Shown piece after piece: positions 6,515 through 14,555 of a DNA stretch of 20,519 bases. The DNA is taken from contig CALKFX010000003.1 in assembly GCA_938084875.1 (NCBI GenBank), forward strand, positions 1 to 20,519, in the 5' to 3' direction. The notes beneath the pieces were generated by a model. That model was not told where the DNA came from. It was given only the letters and a program-made list of their open reading frames with translations, and made no database searches. A program made the translations under genes and the position numbers. The DNA comes from an uncultured Flavobacteriales bacterium. Lineage in GTDB: Bacteria > Bacteroidota > Bacteroidia > Flavobacteriales_D > Parvicellaceae. Every line of letters begins with the position of its first letter. Position 1 is the stretch's first letter.

Positions 6515-9061
6515 ATGGCAATATTAAAAAGGCTAAGTAAGGTTGCAAGAGAGTTGAATGTTGGTATTTCTACCATCGTTGAATTTCTTAATTCACAAAA
6601 TAAAGAGGTCAGTTCCAATCCAAACACTAAAATTGGTGAAGAATTGTATATGCTTTTATTACAAGAATTTCAAAAAGAAAAATTTGAAAAAGAAGAAGCC
6701 GATAATGTTGTTATAGAACAGTCCGAAAGAAAAGTAATTTCTATAAATAAGGAAGATTCTAAAAAGAAGGTTGAAAAAATAATTGCAAAAGCAGACAAGC
6801 TTTCCGGACCCTCCGTTCTTGGAAAAATTGACCTTTCTCCAAAAGAGAAGCCAGCTGAACCAGTGAAAGAGGAACCTACTGAAAAAGTAGTATCAGAAGA
6901 AAAAGTTGAAGAATCTACGGCAAATAAAGAAGAATCTGTTCCAAAATCAGAAACTATTAAAGCTGAGATTAAGAAACTTTCTGGGCCAACAGTTCTAGGT
7001 AAAATTGAATTACCAAAAACACCAGTGAAAACAAAACCCTCTCAAGAAGATGACCCCAATAAGCGAAAGAGAAAAAGAATAAAAAAAGTAAATGTTGAGA
7101 AAGCTGGAAAAAAAGCTTTTAAAGATCAAAAAAGACCTTCTAGAGCATCTCAAAAAACTGAGCCAACACCAGAAGAAATACAAAAAGAAATTAAAGAGAC
7201 TTTAGCAAGACTAAGTAGTAAAGGGAAATCAAAGTCTTCAAAACTTAGACGTGAAAAAAGACAGGCTATTTCTGATAAAATGGAGATAGAAGAATTAATT
7301 ACAGAGCATGAAAAAAGCACCTTAAAACTTACAGAGTTTGTTACTGTTTCTGAGTTAGCTTCAATGATGTCTAAGTCTCCGAATGATGTTATTGGTACCT
7401 TAATGTCCATTGGAATATTCGCCTCTATTAACCAAAGACTGGATGCAGAAACCTTGACTATGGTTGCAGAAGAGTTTGGTTTTACTGTTGAATTTGTTAG
7501 TGCAGATGTAACTGCTTCAGTAGTTCAAGATTCTCAAAATCCAGAAAACATGCAGGAAAGGCCTCCAATTGTTACTGTAATGGGGCATGTTGATCATGGT
7601 AAAACATCTTTATTAGATCATATAAGAAGTGCAGATGTTACTTCTGGTGAAGCAGGTGGAATTACCCAACACATAGGAGCGTATTCTGTAAAACATAATA
7701 ATAAATTAATCACTTTTTTAGATACGCCAGGTCACGAAGCTTTTACTGCAATGAGAGCTAGAGGAGCTCAAGTGACTGATGTTTCTATAATTATAATTGC
7801 TGCTGATGATAGAGTAATGCCACAAACAAAAGAAGCAATTAATCATTCACAAGCTGCAGGAGTTCCTATGGTATTCGCATTAAACAAGTGTGATATGCCA
7901 ACAGCTAATCCAGATAAAATAAAAGAAGAATTATCTGCGATGAATATTTTGGTGGAAGATTGGGGAGGTAAATACCAATGCCAAGAAATTTCGGCGAAAA
8001 ATGGAACAGGAATAGACGAATTACTTGAAAAAGTTTTATTAGAATCGGAACTGCTTGAGTTAAAAGCCGATCCAGATACAGATGCAAAAGGGACAGTTAT
8101 TGAAGCTTCCTTAGACAAAGGGAGAGGTTATGTTACTACACTTCTGGTTCAGTATGGCACAATGAAAGTTGGAGATACATTAATTGCAGGTAAAGAATTT
8201 GGTAAGATAAAAGCCATGCACGATGAGAGCGGAAGAACTGTAGAATCGGCAGGTCCATCAAGACCAGTTTCTGTTCTTGGGATGAATGGTGCAGCAAGCG
8301 CTGGAGATATTTTTAATGTCCTTGAAGATGAAAAGGAAATGAAGCAAATAGCTACTAAGAGACAACAACTTCAAAGAGAACAAGGTCTTAGAACTACAAA
8401 GCATATCACTTTAGATGAAATTGGTAGAAGAATTGCTTTGGGAGATTTCCAAGAGCTTAATGTAATTGTAAAAGGAGATGTGGATGGTTCTATTGAGGCA
8501 CTTTCGGATTCTTTATTAAAATTGTCTCAAGAATCTATTCAAATTAATATTATTCATAAAGCAGTAGGACAAATTACAGAATCAGATATTTTATTAGCAT
8601 CCGCTTCTGATGCTATTGTTATAGGGTTTCAAGTAAGACCATCTGCAGGTGCTAGAAAAATAGCAGAAAAAGAAGAAATAGATATTAGACTTTACTCTAT
8701 AATATATAAGGCGATTGAAGAAATTAAAGAAGCGATGGAAGGAATGCTTTCTCCAGAGTTTAAAGAACAAATTGTTGGAACCGCTGAAATAAGAGAAACT
8801 TTCAAGATCACTAAATTTGGAACTATTGCAGGATGCTACGTTACCGATGGAAGAATTAACAGAAACCATCAGGTAAGAATAATCAGAGAGGGAATTGTTG
8901 TTTATTCAGGAGAGTTGGGTTCTTTGAAAAGATTCAAAGACGACGTAAAAGAAGTAAAGAATGGTTATGAATGTGGTCTAAACATTGCTAAGTATAATGA
9001 TATTCGAGTTGGAGATGTTGTTGAAGCTTACGAAGAGGTAGAAGTTAATAGAAAGCTTTAG
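6515..9061 (+). CDS. infB: Translation initiation factor IF-2
   Basis: IF-2 is the GTPase that brings initiator fMet-tRNA to the 30S subunit and promotes subunit joining. The protein has 848 residues. An IF2_N-like domain lies at about 3-50. A long, charged, low-complexity linker (about 55-255) holds two copies of a K-L-S-G-P-x-V-L-G-K-I-x-L motif (95-107 and 154-166). A second IF2_N-like segment is at about 270-330. The GTPase domain has G1 'GHVDHGKT' (357-364), G3 'DTPGH' (403-407) and G4 'NKCD' (457-460). Domains II, III and IV follow to the end. All catalytic motifs are intact. It starts 25 bases after nusA. The TAG stop overlaps the stop of the convergent gene by four bases, leaving no room for a separate terminator. 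Confidence 0.98.
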   Translation: MAILKRLSKVARELNVGISTIVEFLNSQNKEVSSNPNTKIGEELYMLLLQEFQKEKFEKEEADNVVIEQSERKVISINKEDSKKKVEKIIAKADKLSGPSVLGKIDLSPKEKPAEPVKEEPTEKVVSEEKVEESTANKEESVPKSETIKAEIKKLSGPTVLGKIELPKTPVKTKPSQEDDPNKRKRKRIKKVNVEKAGKKAFKDQKRPSRASQKTEPTPEEIQKEIKETLARLSSKGKSKSSKLRREKRQAISDKMEIEELITEHEKSTLKLTEFVTVSELASMMSKSPNDVIGTLMSIGIFASINQRLDAETLTMVAEEFGFTVEFVSADVTASVVQDSQNPENMQERPPIVTVMGHVDHGKTSLLDHIRSADVTSGEAGGITQHIGAYSVKHNNKLITFLDTPGHEAFTAMRARGAQVTDVSIIIIAADDRVMPQTKEAINHSQAAGVPMVFALNKCDMPTANPDKIKEELSAMNILVEDWGGKYQCQEISAKNGTGIDELLEKVLLESELLELKADPDTDAKGTVIEASLDKGRGYVTTLLVQYGTMKVGDTLIAGKEFGKIKAMHDESGRTVESAGPSRPVSVLGMNGAASAGDIFNVLEDEKEMKQIATKRQQLQREQGLRTTKHITLDEIGRRIALGDFQELNVIVKGDVDGSIEALSDSLLKLSQESIQINIIHKAVGQITESDILLASASDAIVIGFQVRPSAGARKIAEKEEIDIRLYSIIYKAIEEIKEAMEGMLSPEFKEQIVGTAEIRETFKITKFGTIAGCYVTDGRINRNHQVRIIREGIVVYSGELGSLKRFKDDVKEVKNGYECGLNIAKYNDIRVGDVVEAYEEVEVNRKL

Positions 9062-9801
9062 TCTAATTTTTTTTCACTTTCCATCTCTACAGGAAGATAG
9101 TATTTTAATTTAATCCCAAAAAAGTTTCCCCTTAGGAATATAGGTTCATATTCATTATAGGTTTGACCATCATAATAAAAATTGATTCTAGTTACCGCAA
9201 TGGATGATATAGGGATGTTTACTTCAGCTCCAAAATAAAATATGCCAATTTTACTACTTCTTTTTTCAATTCCAAGTTCTCCACTTAACGATCCGTTGAT
9301 CCATCTTGCTCTTTCTGAGTAATGGTCTATAAGAAAGTTATCTCCTTTACTTGCTACAGCAGAAGCATAGAAGTCTACATTAAAACCAATGGAGTTTCTC
9401 ATAAACAAATATTTATTTAATTGAACATAAATTATCCCTTTTACTGGGGAAGAATAATTAACATATCCAAAACTACTGGTATCTCTTAAAATACTGGCTT
9501 GGTTAGAGGTTACACCAGTTAACTTGAAATTTCTTTGACAAAAAACTATTCCAGTTTCTAAACTTATTTTTTTGGAATAATCAGTTTTTAATAGCATTCC
9601 AAAACTGTAGCCAAGCTTATTATTTAGTGAAATACTAGAATTATTTTCAGATACTTCTAATGGACCAACTCCAAAATAATTGATTGGAACCAAAGCCCCT
9701 ACTAAAAAACCTACTTGTCTATTTTTTTCGTCTTTTTTTTGACCAAAAAAGCTAGAAATTACCATCAAAAATAATAATAATATGAGGTGTTTTTTAGTCA
9801 A
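9058..9801 (-). CDS. Outer-membrane beta-barrel protein (PorT-like fold)
   Basis: A 247-residue exported protein. A signal peptide spans about residues 1-20 (K3-K4, then a leucine-rich core, ending 'SSFFGQ'). The rest is alternating hydrophobic/polar beta-strands such as 'GYSFGMLLKTDYSKKISLETGIVF', shortened here to the recognisable 'LGYSFGMLL' and 'ISLETGIVF' strands, typical of the OMP_b-brl_2/PorT barrel group of Bacteroidetes. No enzymatic motif is visible. The start is TTG (9799-9801). The next in-frame Met (residue 13) would destroy the signal peptide, and TTG sits three bases after the TAG of the upstream 117-residue gene (TAG-AAG-TTG), implying coupling. The substrate or role is unknown. 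PorT of type IX secretion is only a fold relative, and I do not assign that function. Confidence 0.75.
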   Translation of the reverse strand: MTKKHLILLLFLMVISSFFGQKKDEKNRQVGFLVGALVPINYFGVGPLEVSENNSSISLNNKLGYSFGMLLKTDYSKKISLETGIVFCQRNFKLTGVTSNQASILRDTSSFGYVNYSSPVKGIIYVQLNKYLFMRNSIGFNVDFYASAVASKGDNFLIDHYSERARWINGSLSGELGIEKRSSKIGIFYFGAEVNIPISSIAVTRINFYYDGQTYNEYEPIFLRGNFFGIKLKYYLPVEMESEKKLD

Positions 9802-9804
9802 CTT

Positions 9805-10158
9805 CTATTTGTTTTTATAAAAAGAAATTATAGCAAAAACAACAATTAAAAAACTCAATATTACTACTGCATATTGAGCCCAAGGCTGAGCAATAAATCG
9901 AGATCTAAATTTTCCAATTGTTTGGTAATTAAGCGAAAGTGCTTTTTGATTGTCAGTTTTTCTTACCCCAAACAAAAATATTTTCCCTCTCTTATTATCC
10001 TCATCTGCATATTCAAAGTAAATATTCTCCTTTAAAAGTAGGGTTTTAAAATGTTCAGCTTCATGTTTTTTATAAAAGAAAAAAACCTTGTATGCTTTAT
10101 TAGTTGGGTGATCTTTATGATTAACTAATTTAATCAGACCTTCATCTAAATTATCCAT
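9805..10158 (-). CDS. Small C-tail-anchored protein, DUF2007-like N-terminal domain
   Basis: A 117-residue protein. Residues about 20-85 form an alpha/beta unit: 'AYKVFFFYKKHEAEHFKTLL' reads strand-helix and is followed by 'ENIYFEYADED'. This resembles the ferredoxin-like DUF2007 ('putative signal transducing protein') pattern, in which a helix selects 'fLe.egI.....d'. Residues about 93-113 are one strong membrane helix (AVVILSFLIVVFAIISF) with a short lysine-containing tail, so the domain would be held at the inner face of the membrane. It lies nine bases after the nitroreductase gene and three bases before the barrel gene, so the three probably form one transcript. No function is established. 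The DUF2007 match is from pattern only. Confidence 0.7.
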   Translation of the reverse strand: MDNLDEGLIKLVNHKDHPTNKAYKVFFFYKKHEAEHFKTLLLKENIYFEYADEDNKRGKIFLFGVRKTDNQKALSLNYQTIGKFRSRFIAQPWAQYAVVILSFLIVVFAIISFYKNK

Positions 10159-10167
10159 TTATTTTGT

Positions 10168-10752
10168 TTAATCATTCCAGTCTGTAATGTATTCTATTGG
10201 TTTTCTTTGGCCTTTTGGCCAGTCAATAGTAGTATAACCAAGATATAAAATACCCAAACACTTGTCTTGCTTTCTTAAATTTAGATAGGAATTCATTTCC
10301 TTAGAATAAATAATTTTTGGACTAGACCAAAATGAACCCAACCCATAAGCTGTAGCGGTAAGACACATGTTTTGAATGGCACAAGCCACTGCCTCTACCT
10401 CCTCAATTTCCGGAATTTTTTCATTTTTTCCTCTTTCCATACATACAACAATAGCAACAGAGGAAAGAAAGGGTCTTGCTGTAATTTTATTTAGTTTTTC
10501 TTCTTTATATAAATTTTCTGGGGTCAAATTTTTATAAAGCTCCCCAAGTTTTTCACTTAATTCTCCTCGACTTTTTTCTCTATAAACCTTAAATCTCCAT
10601 GGTTGTGTATTTCCGTGGGTTGGAGCCCAGGTTGCATTTCTAATTAAATGTTCGATAATTTCTTTATGAACTTTTCTAGAACTGTAGAACTTAGGGTATA
10701 TAGTTCTTCTATTCTTTATTAGCTCTGTTATTTCACTTAAGTTATATTTCAT
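10168..10752 (-). CDS. Nitroreductase family protein (YdjA-like)
   Basis: An FMN-dependent NAD(P)H oxidoreductase fold of 194 residues, close to the length of E. coli YdjA. Visible hallmarks are 'KNRRTIYP' (about 13-20), where the paired arginines contact the FMN phosphate; 'WAPTHGNTQPWRF' (about 42-54), the classic FMN/substrate loop; and 'TATAYGLGSFWSS' in the C-terminal half, the helix before the final FMN-binding loop. The end, 'LGILYLGYTTIDWPKGQRKP', is the family's C-terminal strand and tail. The physiological substrate of this subgroup is generally not known. It is the first gene of a three-gene minus-strand unit and is divergent from the glycosyltransferase; 66 bases separate its ATG from position 10819. 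Confidence 0.9.
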   Translation of the reverse strand: MKYNLSEITELIKNRRTIYPKFYSSRKVHKEIIEHLIRNATWAPTHGNTQPWRFKVYREKSRGELSEKLGELYKNLTPENLYKEEKLNKITARPFLSSVAIVVCMERGKNEKIPEIEEVEAVACAIQNMCLTATAYGLGSFWSSPKIIYSKEMNSYLNLRKQDKCLGILYLGYTTIDWPKGQRKPIEYITDWND

Positions 10753-10830
10753 GTTTTAATAGTAAAAATGTAATAATACTTTTATCACGGGTTATTTCCC
10801 AAATATTCACACAAAAATATGATAATATCG

Positions 10831-10838
10831 TACCTTTA
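10831..10838 (+). promoter_or_regulatory. Candidate -7 box for the glycosyltransferase gene
   Basis: TACCTTTA matches the Bacteroidetes -7 box TAnnTTTG at five of the six defined positions. It sits about 17 bases before ATG 10855, which would give a leader of roughly 10 bases. No convincing TTTG was seen at the expected upstream spacing. If used, it excludes the upstream in-frame ATG at 10819. Confidence 0.3.
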
Positions 10839-10854
10839 TCAAACAATTTTTTGG

Positions 10855-11610
10855 ATGTTAAAGATTACAGCTATAATACCAACATTTAACGAACAAGATC
10901 ATATTCTTCAGGCAATTGAAAGTGTTTCTTGGGCTGATGAGATTATTGTTGTGGACTCTTATAGTACGGATAAAACAGTAGAATTGGCCTTAGAAAAAAA
11001 AGTAAAAATCATTAAACGAGAATATCAATATTCTGCCTCTCAAAAAAACTGGGCTATTCCTCAAGCTGCCAATGATTGGATATTTTTATTAGATGCCGAC
11101 GAAAGACTAAGTATTTCTCTAAAAGATGAAATTCTAAAATGGAAAACGTCCAATCCAAAATACGATGCGTATTGGATAAGAAGAATCAATCATTTTATGG
11201 GCAAAAAAATTAGATACTCAGGTTGGCAGGGAGATAAAGTTGTAAGACTATTTAAAAAAGAGTGTAGATACGAAGATAAAAAAGTACATTCTGAAATTTC
11301 TTACAATGGTGAAATTGGTAGTTTATCAAATCCGCTCTTACATTTTACATTTAAAAATACTGCCCATTATTTAAAAAAATGGGACCAGTACTCCACTTGG
11401 AGTGCCAAAGATCATTTCGAAAAAGGAGAGAATCCTAATTTCTTTCACTTCCTATTAAAACCTGCTTTTAGATTTTTTAGAGACTTTTTTTTAAGAGGAG
11501 GTTTCTTAGATGGAAAAACCGGATTTATAGTCTGTAAATTATCAAGTATGGGAGTTTTCCTTCGTTATGTAAAGCTTAAGGAATTACAAAACAACTCACT
11601 TACCAAGTAG
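10855..11610 (+). CDS. Family 2 glycosyltransferase, WaaE/LPS-core type
   Basis: A 251-residue GT-A glycosyltransferase from ATG 10855. 'ITAIIPTFNEQ' (about 4-14) is the family 2 nucleotide-binding start. 'ADEIIVVDSYSTDKT' (about 27-41) supplies the second sugar-nucleotide contact, and 'WIFLLDADERLS' (about 75-86) carries the D80-A-D82 metal-binding DxD motif. 'KKVHSEI' and 'FRDFFLRGGFLDGKTGFIV' in the second half match the WaaE/KdtX-like beta-1,4-glucosyltransferase subgroup that modifies the LPS inner core. Sugar and acceptor cannot be read from sequence. The first membrane-like stretch that an ATG at 10819 would add (MIISYLYQTIFW) is not part of this fold. It is a single-gene unit. Its TAG stop overlaps the convergent paaC stop region by 11 bases. 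Confidence 0.9.
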   Translation: MLKITAIIPTFNEQDHILQAIESVSWADEIIVVDSYSTDKTVELALEKKVKIIKREYQYSASQKNWAIPQAANDWIFLLDADERLSISLKDEILKWKTSNPKYDAYWIRRINHFMGKKIRYSGWQGDKVVRLFKKECRYEDKKVHSEISYNGEIGSLSNPLLHFTFKNTAHYLKKWDQYSTWSAKDHFEKGENPNFFHFLLKPAFRFFRDFFLRGGFLDGKTGFIVCKLSSMGVFLRYVKLKELQNNSLTK

Positions 11611-12352
11611 CATCTGGATAGAGAAGAGGCAAGTGCTGCATTTCTGCTAAGATATATCCAAGATATTCTGTATGAAATCCATCTTTGCCATATTTTAAAG
11701 AATAAAAAACGTCTTTAGGAACTTCTATTTCTGAATCTCTCAAAGTTTTAACTACTAACTCTGACCATTCTTTTTTAAGGTTACTGCTAAGTGGGGAAAT
11801 TTTATTTTTTTCCATTGATAAATCAGTTGAATTATCAGTAAATAATTCATCTGTATACATCCAAAGATTATTTATAGCATTTTGAATCCTATCATTACTT
11901 TCCTTAGTCCCTAAGCCAAGTCTTTTTATCCAGTCACTACTTCTATCTAGATGGTAGTTTACTTCTTTAATTGCTTTTTTTGAAATTCCTGAAATAGTTT
12001 CGTCTTTACTATTTAAAAGTTTATTGAATAGAATTTGGTGATAAGAATCCATAAGAAACTGTCTTGCTAGAATATAAGCAAAGTCTGTATTGGGAGTTTG
12101 TACTAAATGCAAACATCTAAAATCACCTTCTCTCCTTTTAAAAGTAAGAATATCAGCGGTAGTATTGCCTTTTAATTTGGCAGCATAGTTTAGAAAATTT
12201 TCTGCCTGACCAAGTAAGTCTAACCCGACATTGGTAATTGCTAAGTCTTCTTCTAAAATAGGAGCTTTACTACAATATTCTGCAATTCTATGACTTAATA
12301 TTAAAGAGGAATCACCTAATCTTAAACAATAATCTATAAGTTCATCTTTCAT
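11600..12352 (-). CDS. paaC: Phenylacetyl-CoA epoxidase structural subunit PaaC
   Basis: PaaC is the structural ferritin-like partner of the catalytic PaaA in the phenylacetyl-CoA ring 1,2-epoxidase. It has 250 residues, close to E. coli PaaC. 'YCLRLGDSSLILSHRIAEYC' near the N-terminus, 'EEDLAITNVGLDLLGQAENF' (about 34-53) and 'EVNYHLDRSSDWIKRLG' (mid-protein) are family-typical. The C-terminus 'GKDGFHTEYLGYILAEMQHL' is also characteristic. Its ATG shares one base with the paaB stop (TAATG). It is the last gene of the minus-strand operon. The usual next genes, paaD and paaE, are missing: the plus-strand glycosyltransferase begins immediately, with stop codons overlapping. Confidence 0.94.
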   Translation of the reverse strand: MKDELIDYCLRLGDSSLILSHRIAEYCSKAPILEEDLAITNVGLDLLGQAENFLNYAAKLKGNTTADILTFKRREGDFRCLHLVQTPNTDFAYILARQFLMDSYHQILFNKLLNSKDETISGISKKAIKEVNYHLDRSSDWIKRLGLGTKESNDRIQNAINNLWMYTDELFTDNSTDLSMEKNKISPLSSNLKKEWSELVVKTLRDSEIEVPKDVFYSLKYGKDGFHTEYLGYILAEMQHLPLLYPDATW

Positions 12353-12642
12353 TAAATATGCTTTACACCATCAGGAATTTTGTAGAAAGTAGGATGTCTG
12401 TAGACTTTGTCATTTGAAGGATCAAAAAATGCTTCTCCATCAATTGCTTCAGATGAAACTATATCTTCAGACTTTACAATCCAGATTCCATTTCCTTCGT
12501 TTCTTCTAGTATATAAGTCTCTAGCAGATTTCATTGCCATTTCTTTGTCGTAAGCATGTAAACTGCCTACATGTTTATAGGCCCTGCCTGCTTTAACTTG
12601 AATAAATACTTCCCACAATATACCTTGATCGTCGCTACTCAT
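12352..12642 (-). CDS. paaB: Phenylacetyl-CoA epoxidase subunit PaaB
   Basis: PaaB is a small subunit that bridges PaaAC dimers into the larger epoxidase assembly. It has 96 residues, the normal length. 'WEVFIQVKAGRAYKHVGSLH' (about 10-29) followed by 'YDKEMAMKSARDLYTRRNEG' (about 31-50) are the two diagnostic PaaB blocks, then 'GIWIVKSEDI'. Its ATG directly abuts the TAG of paaA with no gap, and its TAA overlaps the paaC ATG, so stoichiometric coupled translation of A, B and C is likely. Confidence 0.96.
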   Translation of the reverse strand: MSSDDQGILWEVFIQVKAGRAYKHVGSLHAYDKEMAMKSARDLYTRRNEGNGIWIVKSEDIVSSEAIDGEAFFDPSNDKVYRHPTFYKIPDGVKHI

Positions 12643-13584
12643 CTAAGCTATTTTTTTTGAAAGATTTATTTTTTTAGAATAAGCTTTAGCAGCTTCTCGC
12701 ACCCATTTCCCATCTTCGTGCGCTTTGATGTGGTGATTAATTCTTAATTTATTTCCTGGACCATTTCCTTTTACAACATTCCAAAACTCGTCCCAATCTA
12801 TAGGTGAGTAATCATAATTTTTAGTCTCTTCGTTGAATTTAAGGTTTGGGTCTGGAAAAGTTAAACCTAAATGCTGTCCCTGTTCGATAGTCTTGTTGAT
12901 ATATCTTTGTCTTAGCTCATCGTTGGATTCTCGTTTGATTTTCCATTTTAAAGATTGATTAGAATGTGCACTCTCTGAATCATGTGGACCAAACATCATT
13001 ATGGATGGCCACCACCAACGATTTAAAGCATCTTGTGCCATTTGTTTTTGTTCTTCTGTCCCTTTTGCTAATTGAACCATTATTTCAAACCCTTGTCTTT
13101 GATGAAAACTTTCTTCCATACATATTTTCACCATCGCCCTAGAATATGGGCCATAAGATGTTCCCTGTAAAGAAACCTGATTTACTATAGCAGCACCATC
13201 CACTAACCATCCAACTGCACCCATATCTGCCCAAGTAAGTGTAGGATAATTAAAGACACTAGAATATTTTGCTTTTCCTTCGTGAAGCCATTGTAAAAAC
13301 TGTTCTCTTTTAACTCCTAATGTTTCTGCAGCACAATAAAGGTAAAGACCATGACCTGCTTCATCTTGAATTTTAGCCATTAAAATTTTCTTAGCTCTCA
13401 AACTAGGGGCTCTTGTGAGCCAATTTCCTTCGGGTTGCATTCCAATAATTTCTGAGTGGGCATGTTGAGATATTTGACGAATTAAAGTTTGCCTATACTT
13501 TTCAGGCATCCAGTCTTTAGGCTCTATTTTGATATTAGCATCAATTTTTTGTTGAAACTCTTCAAGTTTTCTTTCGTTTTCCAT
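12643..13584 (-). CDS. paaA: Phenylacetyl-CoA epoxidase catalytic subunit PaaA
   Basis: PaaA is the catalytic di-iron subunit that epoxidises the aromatic ring of phenylacetyl-CoA with O2, the committed step of the paa pathway. It has 313 residues, the expected length. The ferritin-like helices carry the iron ligand motifs: 'AHSEIIGM' (E45), 'IQDEAGHGLYLY' (D74-E75-A-G-H78) and 'CMEESFHQRQGFE' (E157-E158-S-F-H161). 'GNWLTRAPSL' and 'RWWWPSIMMFGPHDSES' are also typical. Nothing appears broken, so the subunit should be catalytically competent if a reductase is available. It begins three bases after the tryptophan dioxygenase stop, an unusual neighbour for paaA. Confidence 0.97.
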   Translation of the reverse strand: MENERKLEEFQQKIDANIKIEPKDWMPEKYRQTLIRQISQHAHSEIIGMQPEGNWLTRAPSLRAKKILMAKIQDEAGHGLYLYCAAETLGVKREQFLQWLHEGKAKYSSVFNYPTLTWADMGAVGWLVDGAAIVNQVSLQGTSYGPYSRAMVKICMEESFHQRQGFEIMVQLAKGTEEQKQMAQDALNRWWWPSIMMFGPHDSESAHSNQSLKWKIKRESNDELRQRYINKTIEQGQHLGLTFPDPNLKFNEETKNYDYSPIDWDEFWNVVKGNGPGNKLRINHHIKAHEDGKWVREAAKAYSKKINLSKKIA

Positions 13585-13587
13585 AAC

Positions 13588-14550
13588 TCAAATTTCTAAT
13601 TGGTTAAAATTACTAAGTATTTCATGACTTTCTAGGTTTTGTTTACCCCAATTTTCAATTTCATTCTTGGTCCATAGTTTTGGAAAAAATGTTCGTTTTT
13701 GATACTTAGGATGCATATATTTTTTCCAGTCGCTTCCCCCAGTTGCCTTCTCTTTTTTCTGTGCCCCATCTAAATACTTAGAAGCTGTATTGTAATGCTC
13801 CATTACCCATTTTACATTTACTGTGTGGTCAAAATGTCTCATGGAATTCAAAAGCTCTAAATCACTTTTTTCCTTTTTAGGAAGGTTTTCATAAAGACAC
13901 CAAAGATTTTTATTGTTGTATTTTTTCATGAAACCAATAAAATCATCCAAATACTTTTCCTCAAAAAGACGAATCATGGGACTTTTTTCTCCAGTTTCAT
14001 GATTTTTTCCAGCCGCTTGCCAATATAAGTGTTCAAAAGCATGTTGAAATGGTGTATTTCTATTAATTGTTTTTCTAAATCTGTAGTCAATTAAGTTAAT
14101 TAAATCAGTACTCGCAAATTCAATCATTCTATATTGTGCACTTTGAAAGCCACTAGCGGGAGCTAATGTTTTTCTAAACTTCATATATTGCTCCAAGTCC
14201 ATTCCGTCTTTCATAATTCTAAACGAACTACATAACATATCAAAGTATCTGCTAATCCTTTCTAATCTCTCGGAAAAAAACTTTGTTGTTAGTTTTTTAC
14301 AAAAAGCCAATTGTTCAATTTCCCATAGAATCATCTTAAATAGCAATTCATTGATTTGGTGATATACAATAAAAACCATTTCGTCTGGTAAATCCGTTCG
14401 TTGAACCTGAAGATTCAATAATGCTTCCGGTTGAATATAATCCCAATAAGTGAGAGGCTTTGCACTTTGAATTCCTTCTAGATAGACATCCGTATTGAGT
14501 CCTTTATCAGAAAGAGCTTTTAAAGTATCTTTATTTAATTTGCTGTCCAT
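13588..14550 (-). CDS. kynA: Tryptophan 2,3-dioxygenase
   Basis: Heme enzyme converting L-tryptophan and O2 to N-formylkynurenine, the first step of the kynurenine pathway. It has 320 residues, slightly longer than classical bacterial enzymes of about 280-300. Landmarks are 'TYWDYIQPEALLNLQ' (34-48), 'FIVYHQINELLFKMILWEIEQL' region with active-site H64, 'SGFQSAQYRMIEF' (133-145, R141 for the substrate carboxylate), 'MRHFDHTVNV' (237-246) holding the probable proximal heme histidine (H239 or H242), and 'ATGGSDW' (269-275), the flexible loop that closes over substrate. 'FFPKLW' near 288-293 is also conserved. It starts five bases after the hppD stop. No kynurenine formamidase or kynureninase is adjacent. 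Confidence 0.95.
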   Translation of the reverse strand: MDSKLNKDTLKALSDKGLNTDVYLEGIQSAKPLTYWDYIQPEALLNLQVQRTDLPDEMVFIVYHQINELLFKMILWEIEQLAFCKKLTTKFFSERLERISRYFDMLCSSFRIMKDGMDLEQYMKFRKTLAPASGFQSAQYRMIEFASTDLINLIDYRFRKTINRNTPFQHAFEHLYWQAAGKNHETGEKSPMIRLFEEKYLDDFIGFMKKYNNKNLWCLYENLPKKEKSDLELLNSMRHFDHTVNVKWVMEHYNTASKYLDGAQKKEKATGGSDWKKYMHPKYQKRTFFPKLWTKNEIENWGKQNLESHEILSNFNQLEI

Positions 14551-14555
14551 TTATA

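Noticed and set aside
7843..8118. Minus-strand frames opposite infB
   Set aside because: They are serine-rich shadow frames opposite the conserved GTPase domain of infB and have no independent start context.
10788..10801. GGG-TTATTT-CCC between the nitroreductase and glycosyltransferase genes
   Set aside because: Only three pairs with a six-base loop and no T-run; too weak for a terminator or operator claim.
10819..10854. Upstream ATG for the glycosyltransferase
   Set aside because: It adds a 12-residue hydrophobic piece foreign to the fold and lies upstream of the best -7 box. ATG 10855 begins exactly at the family start.
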